Shown: positions 1 to 8,866 of the stretch, piece by piece
Position numbering within the stretch: the first letter of the stretch is position 1
How the letters are laid out: each line of letters begins with the position of its first letter
Assembly: GCF_034522235.1 (NCBI RefSeq)
Contig: NZ_JAXHLN010000002.1
Location: forward strand, 248,896 to 312,895
Length of the DNA: 64,000 nucleotides
From: Thiohalophilus sp.
GTDB taxonomy: Bacteria; Pseudomonadota; Gammaproteobacteria; UBA6429; Thiohalophilaceae
Direction of reading: 5' to 3'
The notes under the pieces: model-generated
What the model saw: the letters and a program-made list of their open reading frames with translations, nothing else
Databases searched by the model: none
What the model was told of the DNA's origin: nothing
Program-made: the position numbers and the translations under genes

Positions 1-2
1 GC

Positions 3-719
3 GAGGATCAAAACGAGATGACCGACGGCCCCCAGCCGCTGGCGGTGCCGGTGTTTTATGCCCGGCTCGGCCAGCGACTGATCCATATTCTCACCACCCA
101 TACCCCGGCCGGCGTGCTCTATGACGCCGATCTGCGCCTGCGTCCCGACGGCGCCTCGGGCATGCTGGTCAGCAATCTCACCTCTTTTGAAGGCTATCAA
201 CTCAACAAGGCCTGGTTATGGGAGCACCAGGCCCTGGTGCGGGCCCGCGGCGTGGCCGGGGATCACGACATCATCGACCGCTTTGGCACGGTGCGCCAGA
301 CCGTGCTCGGACGGGAACGGGATCTGGGGGAACTGCGCGCCGAGGTCGTCAAAATGCGCCAGCGCATGCGCACCGAACTGGCCAAAAAAGCGCCCGGCTG
401 TGTGGATATCAAACAGGGCGAGGGCGGCATGGTCGATATCGAATTTCTGGTCCAGTACTACGTCCTCGGCTACGCCCACCAGTATCCCGAACTGCTGACC
501 TGGACCGACAACATCCGCATCCTCGACACCCTGGCCGGGACCGGCCTGCTGGCCGCGACCGACACCGAACAACTCAAGGACGCCTACCGTGCCTACCGTG
601 ACCGGAGTCACCGTCAGGCCCTGCAGGAACAAAAAGCCCTCGCTTCCGAGGCAGAGTTTGATCAGTATCTCGCTGAAGTACGCCGCATCTGGAACGAGGT
701 GTTGGGTGGCAGTGGCTAG
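3..719 (+). CDS. glnE: Glutamine synthetase adenylyltransferase, C-terminal part (5' end outside window)
   Basis: This is the 3' end of the bifunctional enzyme that adds and removes AMP on glutamine synthetase in response to nitrogen status. The reading frame is open from base 3, so the gene begins before the window; the ATG at 18 is internal. Visible hallmarks of the C-terminal half are DADLRLRPDG, typical of the second nucleotidyltransferase domain, and GEGGMVDIEFLVQYYVL, typical of the C-terminal helical region. GlnE proteins are usually about 950 residues, so roughly the last quarter is present. glnE followed by ilvE and LPS-core genes is a familiar gammaproteobacterial order. Confidence 0.95.
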   Translation, partial: EDQNEMTDGPQPLAVPVFYARLGQRLIHILTTHTPAGVLYDADLRLRPDGASGMLVSNLTSFEGYQLNKAWLWEHQALVRARGVAGDHDIIDRFGTVRQTVLGRERDLGELRAEVVKMRQRMRTELAKKAPGCVDIKQGEGGMVDIEFLVQYYVLGYAHQYPELLTWTDNIRILDTLAGTGLLAATDTEQLKDAYRAYRDRSHRQALQEQKALASEAEFDQYLAEVRRIWNEVLGGSG

Positions 720-803
720 TTACTGGGTGACCAGGACCCGGGATTATATGGGACGGAAAGTTTACGTCCCGACCAACGACGCTATATTTTTGCCAACCAG
801 CTT

Positions 804-1164
804 TCAGCCAGGTTTTTCTTTCTTTACATAGCGCGAGGTGTAACCTACTGCAAGAGTAAGGACGGCAAGAAACTGGAAGTCAAGAATCGTAAAGCGTGAT
901 TGAGTTACGTTGGAAAAAAGGAATATCAGAAGAACGGAAACTGTCGCGGCAATGATGTCTTTGGGTAACAGGTTATGCCTGTAAGCGATGATCATTTGTC
1001 GAAGCACAAATAGCAAGATCAAAGCCAGCATAATGGCACCCACGAGCCCAAGTTGGGCCAGAATAGTAATGTAGGCATTATGCAAGTGCGGGTGTCTTGC
1101 CAGTTTTTTACTCTGGCGTTTATCGAGTGGGTCTGTAAACTCCCTGGATTTAAAATGTTTTGTG
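804..1164 (-). pseudogene. waaL: O-antigen ligase family protein, 3' fragment (downstream of IS)
   Basis: This is the C-terminal part of the O-antigen ligase whose 5' part lies at 2479-3438. The fragment carries LHNAYITILAQLG, the conserved His-containing periplasmic-loop motif of WaaL-type ligases, then two hydrophobic membrane segments and a lysine-rich tail. Removing the IS at 1165-2492 and one copy of the 8-bp repeat GTTTTGTG gives 1299 nt, an uninterrupted 432-residue frame reading EITKHFKSREF across the scar. As it stands the catalytic loop is separated from the N-terminal membrane domain, so ligase function is presumably lost. A short product could start at the internal Met near 1085 but would be non-functional. 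Confidence 0.85.
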
Positions 1165-2492
1165 GAGACTGTAAATTAAATTGTGTAACTGCTCAAAGTC
1201 CCATACCCTTGATAATAAAGGAGAAGACACATGAGCAGAAGAACAAAAACCAAAACCGATCTCGACCCGCAGCTTGAAGAACTGGTCAAGGCAGTCAAAA
1301 CGCCAGAACAGCTTGCCGCATTGACCCAGCAGCTTCAGCAAAAAGCCTTTGAGGCCATGCTCGAAGGCGAGATGACTGACCATCTCGGCTATCCCAAGCA
1401 CGCCACAGCCGGCCACAACACCGGCAACAGCCGTAACGGGTATAGCGCCAAAACCCTCAAAGGCGAACAGGGCGCACTGACCCTCGATGTGCCTCGAGAC
1501 CGTAACGGCGAGTTTGAGCCGCTCATTATTCCCAAGGGGCAGACGCGTCTGCCGATGTTCAACGATAAAATCCTGGCGCTCTACAGTCGGGGCATGAGTA
1601 CCCGCGATATCGTTGCCATGCTACTAGAGCTCTACGGCGTCGAGGTTTCCCCTACGCTCATCTCCCAGGTCACCGCGCAGGTGATTGAGGAAGTGCAGCA
1701 GTGGCAGTGCCGACCGCTGGACGAGATCTATCCCATCGTCTATCTGGACTGCATCCACATCAAGATCCGCCAGGACAAGCGGGTCAGCAACAAGGCCATC
1801 TATCTGGCGCTGGGTATCAACCTGGACGGCCAGAAAGAACTGCTGGGGCTCTGGCTCAATGAGAACGAGGGGGCTAAGTTCTGGTTGTCCGTGTTGACCG
1901 AACTCCAGCAGCGGGGTGTCCGGGATATCTTTATCGCCGCCGTGGACGGTCTGACCGGCTTCCCCGAGGCGATCAATACCGTCTACCCCAAAACAAAAAT
2001 CCAGCTGTGTATCGTCCACATGGTGCGCAACTCGCTGAAGTTCGTGGCCTGGAAACAGCGCAAGGCGGTCGCCGCGGATTTGAAAAAGATCTACACCTCC
2101 CTGACGGTGGCCGAAGCCGAGCAGGAGCTCGACGCCTTTGCGGCTCGCTGGGATGATCAGTTCCCGTCGATCAGTGCCAGCTGGCGGCGACACTGGCCCA
2201 ACCTGATTACCCTGTTCGACTATCCGGATGACATCCGTCGGGTGATCTACACGACCAACGCCATCGAATCACTGAACAGCGTGATCCGCAAGGCGGTCAA
2301 AAATCGCAAGGTTTTCCCTAACGATGAATCCGCCCTCAAGGTCGTCTACCTGGCCATCCAGGCGGCATCGAAAAAATGGACCATGCCCATTCACCATTGG
2401 AAGAACGCGCTCAATCGCTTTATGATTGAATTCCCGGACAGAATGCCGGAGCAGTTCTAAGCGGGCAGTTACACAGAATTATTTACAGTCTC
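1165..2492 (+). mobile_element. IS256-family insertion sequence, element A copy 1
   Basis: A complete 1328-bp element. Its ends begin GAGACTGTAAAT on each side when read inward and form a 28-bp imperfect inverted repeat (24 of 28 matching). It is flanked by the perfect 8-bp duplication GTTTTGTG at 1157-1164 and 2493-2500, as expected for IS256 transposition. It sits in the waaL gene in the opposite orientation to that gene. Copies with the same encoded protein lie at 25663-26990 and 42900-44227, indicating recent spread. Confidence 0.95.
1231..2460 (+). CDS. IS256-family transposase (element A)
   Basis: A 409-residue mutator-type transposase that catalyses transposition of element A. The core contains the DDE signature segments: YLDCIHIKIRQ (first Asp), AAVDGLTGFPEAI (second Asp) and TTNAIESLNSVIRK (Glu region). 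It starts at the ATG 66 bp inside the left end, preceded by AAAGGAGAAG as ribosome binding site. The translation is identical to those at 25729-26958 and 42932-44161. The gene is intact and probably active. Confidence 0.96.
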   Translation: MSRRTKTKTDLDPQLEELVKAVKTPEQLAALTQQLQQKAFEAMLEGEMTDHLGYPKHATAGHNTGNSRNGYSAKTLKGEQGALTLDVPRDRNGEFEPLIIPKGQTRLPMFNDKILALYSRGMSTRDIVAMLLELYGVEVSPTLISQVTAQVIEEVQQWQCRPLDEIYPIVYLDCIHIKIRQDKRVSNKAIYLALGINLDGQKELLGLWLNENEGAKFWLSVLTELQQRGVRDIFIAAVDGLTGFPEAINTVYPKTKIQLCIVHMVRNSLKFVAWKQRKAVAADLKKIYTSLTVAEAEQELDAFAARWDDQFPSISASWRRHWPNLITLFDYPDDIRRVIYTTNAIESLNSVIRKAVKNRKVFPNDESALKVVYLAIQAASKKWTMPIHHWKNALNRFMIEFPDRMPEQF

Positions 2493-3438
2493 GTTTTGTG
2501 ATCTCGGTTCCCGGGCCCCAGCCGAATAAAGGTCGTTCCAGCCAGCGTTTCAATCCGTAATTCCAAAGATGCAGGCGAATACCCACGGAGCCTCTCAGGG
2601 GTATTTCGTTAATAGACGCGCCTTCCATGAGAAGTGAGATGGTTTTCTCCTCATTGTGTACTCTATTTTGTACTAAGGTGCTGTTCTGCACGATCAGTAA
2701 AATCAATATTATTCCCAGGCTGCTATACAAGAGTAGATTTTTTGCCAGAGATCGAGGCAAAAAAAGCATAGCTAAAGCAATCACTACGGCAATCGCCAGC
2801 CAGGTTCCGCGAAATGCAGTGGTGATCTGAATCTGGATTAGGACAATTATTGCAGCGAACCACGTGAGTATAATTAATGCTCTTGCTGCAGTGGGAGCCG
2901 GATATTTCAATACTCTTGGTGTGAATATCAACATCGCGGCAATAGATGCGGCGGATATGATAGTGGAAAAACCGAGGGTATAGGCGAACCCTGTTCGCTG
3001 ACTTTTTAACATCCGGGTAATGTCAGTTGCTTCCGTATCAATTAAAAGTTTGGCGAACAGACCAAGCAGGGCCAGAGCAAGGCACCAGAAAATTACACGG
3101 GGTTCGCCGCGCATCCACCAGGCCAGGATTAAAAACACGATCAGACGTCCCCAGTTGCGCGCCTCTGTCCACTGGGCCTCGCTGGTTTGCGGAAACTCGA
3201 GGGCGCTTGTATAGGCGTGGAGTACCAGATAGAGAACAAACAATGCAACGGTCCAGGCCATGGGGTCGAACTTGTAATCGTTCCAGACCTCGCGAGCGCA
3301 AAAGCCCATGGCGATGAGCATCAGTAAAAGACCGAGCACCCCGCCGGCTTTATCATAAAACGCGGAGAAGGCAAAGACATACAGCCCGGCCAGTCCGATC
3401 TGTCTGATACGTGTTGATGATGGTGCGATGGATTCCAT
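2479..3438 (-). pseudogene. waaL: O-antigen ligase family protein, 5' part (interrupted by IS)
   Basis: A polytopic inner-membrane protein that would ligate O-antigen from undecaprenyl diphosphate to lipid A-core on the periplasmic face. The 319-residue fragment has about nine hydrophobic segments and ends in the loop sequence FGWGPGTEITK, after which it reads into the insertion sequence (RDCK, stop). The gene continues at 1156-804 once the IS is removed, giving 432 residues, normal for the family. It lies just downstream of a glycosyltransferase on the same strand (18-bp gap), so both form an operon for the outer part of LPS. No other ligase gene is present in this window. Confidence 0.85.
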
Positions 3439-3456
3439 GCTTTCCTTTACTACAGA

Positions 3457-4617
3457 TCAATTTATATGAGCATAGTGACGCTGAATTTTCTCATGCAGGG
3501 GCTGCAGAGCATTTTTCCAGTTCAGGTGTTTTTCAGCATAGTCTCTGGCACAAACTGACATTGACTCGAGCTTCTCGGAGTCTTGCATTAGCTGTTCTAG
3601 CTTTTGGGCGAGATCATTGTCGTTTTTAATGCTGAACATGACGCCGTTTCTCCCTTCATCTACCAGATCCTGTACCGAAGGGATGGTTTCCGTGGCTGCA
3701 ATGGCATTGCCAAAATAGAGTGCTTCAACCAGTACATTGCCAAAAGATTCGATACGCGAAGGCAGGCAGAATATTCTGGCACGACTGTAAAAGTTATAGA
3801 GTTCTGCCTTGGACTGGATATGTTCGTGAAATTCCATGCGCTCTTCCAGTTCGGGATGTTCGCGTACAAACGCTTCGCGAAAGTGGTGGAAGCCGTTTGT
3901 TTGTGAACCGATAAAGATAAACCGCCAGTCATCGGGGAGCTGCATTTTTGCAATGCTGCGAACGAGATGCTCGGTATTTTTCTGGTGACTGCCCATTCGG
4001 GCAACGTGAAGAACGATATTTTCTTTTTCCGCAAACGTTCTTTCCTGAACTGACAGGCCTTTGACAATGTCAGGGTCGAAGCCACAGGGGATGAGCAATT
4101 TCTTGTCTTCGCTCACCTGTTTGTTGTGTTGATAAGGCAGGCTGCTTTCAAAGGAAACCGCGTTGCATTTTTTCAAAAAGAGTTTACCCAGCGTGCGCAT
4201 GTAGTATTTGTAAGGGAAAAACGCATTTTCGACGTAAAAATTAAATGCCGGGAGCGCCGTGTCGGCCTTGACGTAAAGAAATCCCCTGGGGTTAAACAGT
4301 TTGTAGATGAGGCCGTAATAAATAGGGCGCTTTTTAACATTATAAACCATCAGTACGTCGATTTTTCCGGCGTTTCTGGCCAGGTACCAGAAGAAGGGCG
4401 GTTTGAACTTTTTTGAAAAAAAATGACGCAGAAACCGAATCTTCAAGCCTTTCAGCTCATTATCCAGATAGCTGTACTCGCCGTTCTTATAGGTGACAAC
4501 TTCGGCGTCGTAACCGTAATGTTTGTAGAGCGTATACGGAATCATCCCGTGAGGCTGCATCAAACGGACGTTGTCAATCACCTCGCAGGCGATCACAAAT
4601 TTGAGTTTCTTTGACAT
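3457..4617 (-). CDS. Glycosyltransferase family 4-type protein
   Basis: A cytoplasmic GT-B fold glycosyltransferase of 386 residues, presumably adding a sugar to LPS core or O-antigen. The C-terminal half carries the usual donor-binding pattern: VLHVARMGSHQKNTEHLVRS followed by CLPSRIESFGNVLVEALYFGNAIAATE, with the E-x7-E-like motif around the IESFGNVLVEAL segment. The ATG at 4617 is preferred over the TTG at 4620. It precedes the O-antigen ligase gene on the same strand and is divergent from ilvE. Acceptor and donor sugars cannot be told from the sequence. Confidence 0.85.
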   Translation of the reverse strand: MSKKLKFVIACEVIDNVRLMQPHGMIPYTLYKHYGYDAEVVTYKNGEYSYLDNELKGLKIRFLRHFFSKKFKPPFFWYLARNAGKIDVLMVYNVKKRPIYYGLIYKLFNPRGFLYVKADTALPAFNFYVENAFFPYKYYMRTLGKLFLKKCNAVSFESSLPYQHNKQVSEDKKLLIPCGFDPDIVKGLSVQERTFAEKENIVLHVARMGSHQKNTEHLVRSIAKMQLPDDWRFIFIGSQTNGFHHFREAFVREHPELEERMEFHEHIQSKAELYNFYSRARIFCLPSRIESFGNVLVEALYFGNAIAATETIPSVQDLVDEGRNGVMFSIKNDNDLAQKLEQLMQDSEKLESMSVCARDYAEKHLNWKNALQPLHEKIQRHYAHIN

Positions 4618-4620
4618 CAA

Positions 4621-5002
4621 CTTACCGGAATCCGGGTGCTCTAATATTTAAGGAGACGATTATAAGGGAAAACAGGTTTCGGCTGGGGGCTGAAATCGCC
4701 ACTTGTATCACAGCGCGGGACAATGTGGGTTCGACAGCGGGTCGGGGAGTACACCAAATTTTATCCATTTTTGTCCGTCGGGTGTTTGCGTATTTTTTAT
4801 GCTCCGCCCGGCAGACCGGAAAGACTTGTGGAGCCGGATCGTGCCCCCCTCGGGCCCGGGCGGGGAATGACGCGAATCCCGCTGCTGCAGGGAGGCGCCT
4901 GTGCGGGTTCGGGTTGTCCGGAGCCCCGGAGCGAACGACAACGCGGCGATTTTCGCATAGAATAGCCCTCTTTGAGTCGATTTTTCAGAGGAGTAGTGCG
5001 GT
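4621..5002. other. Divergent intergenic region between glycosyltransferase and ilvE
   Basis: About 380 bp with no convincing gene. It should hold promoters for both divergent units. On the minus strand TTATAAT (near 4660) is a possible -10 for the glycosyltransferase/waaL unit. On the plus strand TAGAAT shortly before 4970 is a possible -10 for ilvE. No clear -35 accompanies either, so these are suggestions only. Confidence 0.4.
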
Positions 5003-5926
5003 ATGTCGATGGCCGAGCGTGACGGTGTCATCTGGTTCGATGGTGAAATGGTCCCCTGGCGGGAGGCCCAGGTGCATGTGCTGACCCATACCCTGCATTA
5101 CGGCATGGGGGTGTTCGAGGGTCTGCGTGCCTACAAGGCGGACCAGGGTACGGCTATTTTCCGCCTGCAGGAGCACACCGACCGGCTGTTTCGTTCCGCG
5201 CATATCCTTAACATGAAGATCCGCTTCGACAAGGAAACCCTCAACGCCGCCCAGCTGGCGGTGGTGCGCGAAAACGGCCTCGAATCGGCCTATATCCGCC
5301 CGATGTGTTTCTACGGTGCCGAAGGCATGGGCCTGCGCGCCGACAACCTGCAGGTCCACACTATCGTCGCGGCCTGGGAGTGGGGCTCCTATCTGGGGGC
5401 CGAGGGGATGGAGAAGGGCATTCGCATCCGCACCTCCTCGTTTACCCGCCACCATGTCAACGTCACCATGTGCCGGGCCAAGGCCAACGGCAACTACATG
5501 AACTCGATGATGGCCCTGCAGGAGGCCGTCCGCGACGGCTACGACGAGGCGCTGCTGCTGGATGTGGACGGTTTCGTGGCAGAGGGCAGCGGCGAGAACT
5601 TCTTTCTGGTGCGCAACGGCGTGATCTATACACCCGAACTGACCTCGGCACTGGAGGGCATCACCCGCGATACCCTTTTGCACCTGGCACGGGATCTGGG
5701 TTACGAGGTGCGTGAAAAGCGCATCACCCGCGATGAGGTCTACGTGGCCGACGAGGCCTTTTTCACCGGTAGCGCGGCCGAGGTTACGCCGATCCGGGAA
5801 CTGGACGGGCGGCACATCGGTTCGGGCGTGCGGGGGCCGGTGACCGAGCAGTTACAGCGCCACTATTTCGATCTGGTCCACGGTCGTGTCGACAAGTACA
5901 CAGACTGGCTGGCCTACGTAAAATAA
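5003..5926 (+). CDS. ilvE: Branched-chain amino acid aminotransferase
   Basis: PLP-dependent class IV transaminase (307 residues) catalysing the last step of valine, isoleucine and leucine synthesis, with glutamate as amino donor. Family marks are the N-terminal HTLHYGMGVFEGLRAY and the PLP-lysine segment MCRAKANGNYMNS (Lys about residue 160). Further marks are VAEGSGENFFLV and the C-terminal FFTGSAAEVTPIREL. The start ATG follows AGAGGAG with good spacing. The length equals that of Escherichia coli IlvE. It is followed after 28 bp by a zinc-finger gene, and both precede the LPS-core run. Confidence 0.97.
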   Translation: MSMAERDGVIWFDGEMVPWREAQVHVLTHTLHYGMGVFEGLRAYKADQGTAIFRLQEHTDRLFRSAHILNMKIRFDKETLNAAQLAVVRENGLESAYIRPMCFYGAEGMGLRADNLQVHTIVAAWEWGSYLGAEGMEKGIRIRTSSFTRHHVNVTMCRAKANGNYMNSMMALQEAVRDGYDEALLLDVDGFVAEGSGENFFLVRNGVIYTPELTSALEGITRDTLLHLARDLGYEVREKRITRDEVYVADEAFFTGSAAEVTPIRELDGRHIGSGVRGPVTEQLQRHYFDLVHGRVDKYTDWLAYVK

Positions 5927-5954
5927 AATTAAAATCCGCGAGGAGGCGAAGGCA

Positions 5955-6179
5955 GTGACCCAGAAAGCGAAACAGCAATCCCCGGCAACCCGTAAACCGG
6001 TGCAGGCCAATGCGGCCAGCCGCTATGAAGTGACCCGTGCGGATCTGCCGCTGCACTGTCCGATGGACAACATGACCCTGTGGGACTCGCACCCGCGGGT
6101 TTATCTGCCCATCGAGGAGCAGGGCGGCGAAGCCAAATGCCCCTATTGCGGCGCCATTTATATTCTCAAGGATATGTGA
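5955..6179 (+). CDS. Zinc-finger domain protein (CHCC type)
   Basis: A 74-residue protein with a GTG start preceded by GCGAGGAGGCGAAG. The C-terminal half has the zinc-ligand pattern LHCPMDN, then DSHPRVYLPI, then KCPYCGAIYIL, matching the zf-CHCC family related to the small mitochondrial complex I subunit NDUFS6. Such small proteins are often found beside ilvE in gammaproteobacteria. The molecular role is not established. Confidence 0.85.
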   Translation: MTQKAKQQSPATRKPVQANAASRYEVTRADLPLHCPMDNMTLWDSHPRVYLPIEEQGGEAKCPYCGAIYILKDM

Positions 6180-6203
6180 CTCCCGGCCCCGGCCGGCAAG
6201 CCC

Positions 6204-7661
6204 ATGATGAAACCTCAATTACCCCAGTTTGAACAGGCCCGGGTGCTGGTGGTCGGCGATCTGATGCTGGACCGCTACTGGCATGGCGACACCTCGCGCA
6301 TTTCGCCCGAGGCGCCGGTGCCGGTGGTGCGGGTCGGCCAGTCGGAGGAGCGGGCCGGCGGTGCCGGAAACGTGGCGCTTAATATCGCCTCGCTCGGCGG
6401 CGGTGTGGCGTTGCACGGACTGACCGGCGACGATGAAGCGTGTGCCAGCCTGGAGACGATCCTGACCGCCAATGGCGTCAGCTGTCACCTGACCCGGCTG
6501 CCGGGGCTGGCGACGATCACCAAGCTGCGGGTTCTGAGCCGTCATCAACAGCTGATTCGCCTCGATTTTGAGGACGGCTTCGAGCCGCAGCACAGTGACA
6601 AGCTGCTCGGGCGGTATACCGATTCGCTGGCGCAGTGCGATATCGTGGTGCTTTCCGATTACGGCAAGGGCACCCTGGGGAGCATGCAAGCGTTGATACA
6701 ACAGGCCCGCGAGGCCGGCAAGCCGGTGATCGTCGATCCCAAGGGCCACGATTTTGGTAAATACCGCGGGGCCAGCGTGATTACCCCCAATATGTCGGAA
6801 TTCGAAGGCGTCGTCGGCCCTTGCCGCACTGACGAGGAGCTGGTGCAAAAAGGCCAGCGCCTGATTCAGGAGCTGGCGCTCGAGGCCCTGCTGATCACCC
6901 GCAGCGAACGGGGTATGACCCTGCTGCAAAAAGAGAAGGCGGCGATCCATCTGCCGACCCACGCCCGGGAAGTGTTCGATGTCACCGGTGCCGGGGATAC
7001 GGTGGTATCAGTGTTGGCCGCCGCCCTGGCCGCCGGCGACAATCTGGCCGAGGCCACCGCGCTGTCGAACATCGCCGCCGGCATCGTGGTCAGCAAGCTG
7101 GGCACGGCGACCGTGAGTGTGGCGGAGATCCGCCGCGCGATCCGGGAGCAACACGAGCTGCCGCGCGGGGTCATGGAAGAGGACGAATTGTTGCGCCAGA
7201 TTAACGAGGCCAAGGAGCACGGCGAGACGATCGTGATGACCAACGGCTGTTTCGACATTCTGCATGCCGGCCATGTGACTTACCTGGAACAGGCCCGTGA
7301 GCTGGGCGACCGACTGGTAGTGGCCGTCAACGACGACAAATCCGTGCAGCGCCTGAAGGGCGCGGACAGGCCGGTCAACTCGCTGGACAAGCGCATGCGT
7401 ATGCTGGCGGCGCTGGAGTGCGTCGACTGGGTAGTGCCGTTTTACGACGACACGCCCACCAAACTGATTTGCAAACTGCTGCCCCAGCTTCTGGTCAAGG
7501 GCGGGGATACGGATCCGGACAACATTCCCGGCAGTCAGTGCGTGCGCGACGCCGGCGGTGAGGTCAGGCTGCTGGGCTACGAGGAGGGGCTCTCCACCAC
7601 GGGGATCATCGGCGCGATTCGCGAATCGGAACAAAAGACCAACAAACCGGATCAGGGATGA
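6204..7661 (+). CDS. hldE: Bifunctional heptose-7-phosphate kinase / heptose-1-phosphate adenylyltransferase
   Basis: A 485-residue fusion enzyme for ADP-heptose synthesis, the donor for LPS inner core. The N-terminal ribokinase-like domain (about 1-320) includes the GGAGNVALNIASLGG substrate region and the C-terminal motif VTGAGDTVVS with the catalytic Asp. The C-terminal nucleotidyltransferase domain (about 345-480) begins TNGCFDILHAGHVTYLEQAR, containing the HxGH motif. The length matches E. coli HldE (477). The stop overlaps the start of the next gene by 4 bp, so translation is coupled. Confidence 0.97.
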   Translation: MMKPQLPQFEQARVLVVGDLMLDRYWHGDTSRISPEAPVPVVRVGQSEERAGGAGNVALNIASLGGGVALHGLTGDDEACASLETILTANGVSCHLTRLPGLATITKLRVLSRHQQLIRLDFEDGFEPQHSDKLLGRYTDSLAQCDIVVLSDYGKGTLGSMQALIQQAREAGKPVIVDPKGHDFGKYRGASVITPNMSEFEGVVGPCRTDEELVQKGQRLIQELALEALLITRSERGMTLLQKEKAAIHLPTHAREVFDVTGAGDTVVSVLAAALAAGDNLAEATALSNIAAGIVVSKLGTATVSVAEIRRAIREQHELPRGVMEEDELLRQINEAKEHGETIVMTNGCFDILHAGHVTYLEQARELGDRLVVAVNDDKSVQRLKGADRPVNSLDKRMRMLAALECVDWVVPFYDDTPTKLICKLLPQLLVKGGDTDPDNIPGSQCVRDAGGEVRLLGYEEGLSTTGIIGAIRESEQKTNKPDQG

Positions 7662-8866
7662 GCGAACAAGGCCAGGTCCTGGATGTCGATGTGAGCGTGA
7701 TCGGCGGCGGTATTGCCGGGTTGTGGTTGCTGGCGCGCCTGCGCCAGCAGGGCTATCAGGCCGTCCTTCTGGAAAGTCGTGCCCTGGGGGCCGGGCAGAC
7801 CCGGTACGCCCAGGGCATTATTCACGGCGGCACCAAGTATGCCCTGCGCGGTAAATTGACCGACTCCTCCCGCGCCGTTGCCCGCATGCCGCAAATCTGG
7901 CGCGACTGTTTGCACGGCGCCGGCGAAGTCGATCTGGGTCAGGCACAGGTCCTCTCGCAACACCAGTATCTGTGGTCGAGTGCCTCCCTGACTTCCCGGC
8001 TGGCCGGGTTTTTCGCCAGTCGCGTGATGCAAAGTCGGACCCGGGGGCTGAACAGGGCGCAATGGCCGGTGCTGTTTCAGGACCGGGCGTTCAGGGGACA
8101 GGTCTACCGGCTGGATGAGCCGGTGCTGGATACCCTGAGCGTGATCCGCGCGCTGGCCGGGCCGCATCGCGCCGCGCTGGTGCATGTCGATCCGGCCTCG
8201 CTGAAATTCGATCGGGAATCGGGCGCGCTGCGGTTTACGACGGTCGATGGGGCCAACTGGCAGCTGCGTGCGCAACGGATTGTGCTGGGCGCGGGCGAGG
8301 GGAATGCCGGGTTGCTGCAACAGGCCGGCTATACCCAACCCGCCATGCAACGTCGAGCGCTGAAAATGGTGATGCTGCGCGGCGGTCTGCCGCAACCGCT
8401 GTTTGCCCATTGCGTGGATGCCAACGTTAATCCGCGCCTGACCATCACCAGCCATCGCGATGCGCACGGCGAGGTTGTCTGGTATCTGGGCGGCCAACTG
8501 GCGGAGCAGGGCGTTGGACGCAGCGATTCCGACCAGATCGTGGCGGCCCGTAAAGAGCTGCAGGCGCTGTTGCCGTGGGTGGATTTCTCCCGCAGCGAAT
8601 GGGCGACCCTGGATATCGATCGCGCGGAGCCCCGCCAGCCGGGCGGTAAACGACCGGACAATGTCTTTGTGCACGAACAGGATGCGATAGTGACGATATG
8701 GCCGACCAAGCTGGCCCTGGCGCCGGTGCTGACGGCGGCAGTGCTCGATGCCCTGGAATCAGGGGGGATCGCGCCGCGCGGGCAGTCACCGCTGCCGCCC
8801 TGGCCACAGCCCCCTTATGCGGTGCTGCCATGGCAAGAGGAGGAGCGATGGAAATCAGGGCACTAG
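7658..8866 (+). CDS. FAD-dependent oxidoreductase (DAO superfamily)
   Basis: A 402-residue flavoprotein. The N-terminal dinucleotide-binding motif VIGGGIAGLWLLARLRQQG is followed by an acidic residue in LLES. The LGAGQTRYAQGIIHGGTKYAL segment resembles glycerol-3-phosphate dehydrogenase and D-amino-acid oxidase-type enzymes. It overlaps hldE by 4 bp and overlaps the aldo/keto reductase start, so it belongs to this operon. The substrate is unknown; its place in an LPS-core operon is unexplained. Confidence 0.8.
   Translation: MSEQGQVLDVDVSVIGGGIAGLWLLARLRQQGYQAVLLESRALGAGQTRYAQGIIHGGTKYALRGKLTDSSRAVARMPQIWRDCLHGAGEVDLGQAQVLSQHQYLWSSASLTSRLAGFFASRVMQSRTRGLNRAQWPVLFQDRAFRGQVYRLDEPVLDTLSVIRALAGPHRAALVHVDPASLKFDRESGALRFTTVDGANWQLRAQRIVLGAGEGNAGLLQQAGYTQPAMQRRALKMVMLRGGLPQPLFAHCVDANVNPRLTITSHRDAHGEVVWYLGGQLAEQGVGRSDSDQIVAARKELQALLPWVDFSRSEWATLDIDRAEPRQPGGKRPDNVFVHEQDAIVTIWPTKLALAPVLTAAVLDALESGGIAPRGQSPLPPWPQPPYAVLPWQEEERWKSGH

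Noticed and set aside
1624..2193. A 189-residue open frame antisense to the IS256 transposase (also at 26122 and 43199)
   Set aside because: It recurs only because the IS recurs. It has the skewed composition of an antisense shadow and has no ribosome binding site.
8698..8847. Longer start for the aldo/keto reductase
   Set aside because: The extension overlaps the oxidoreductase gene and lacks AKR features; the ATG at 8848 has a strong ribosome binding site.
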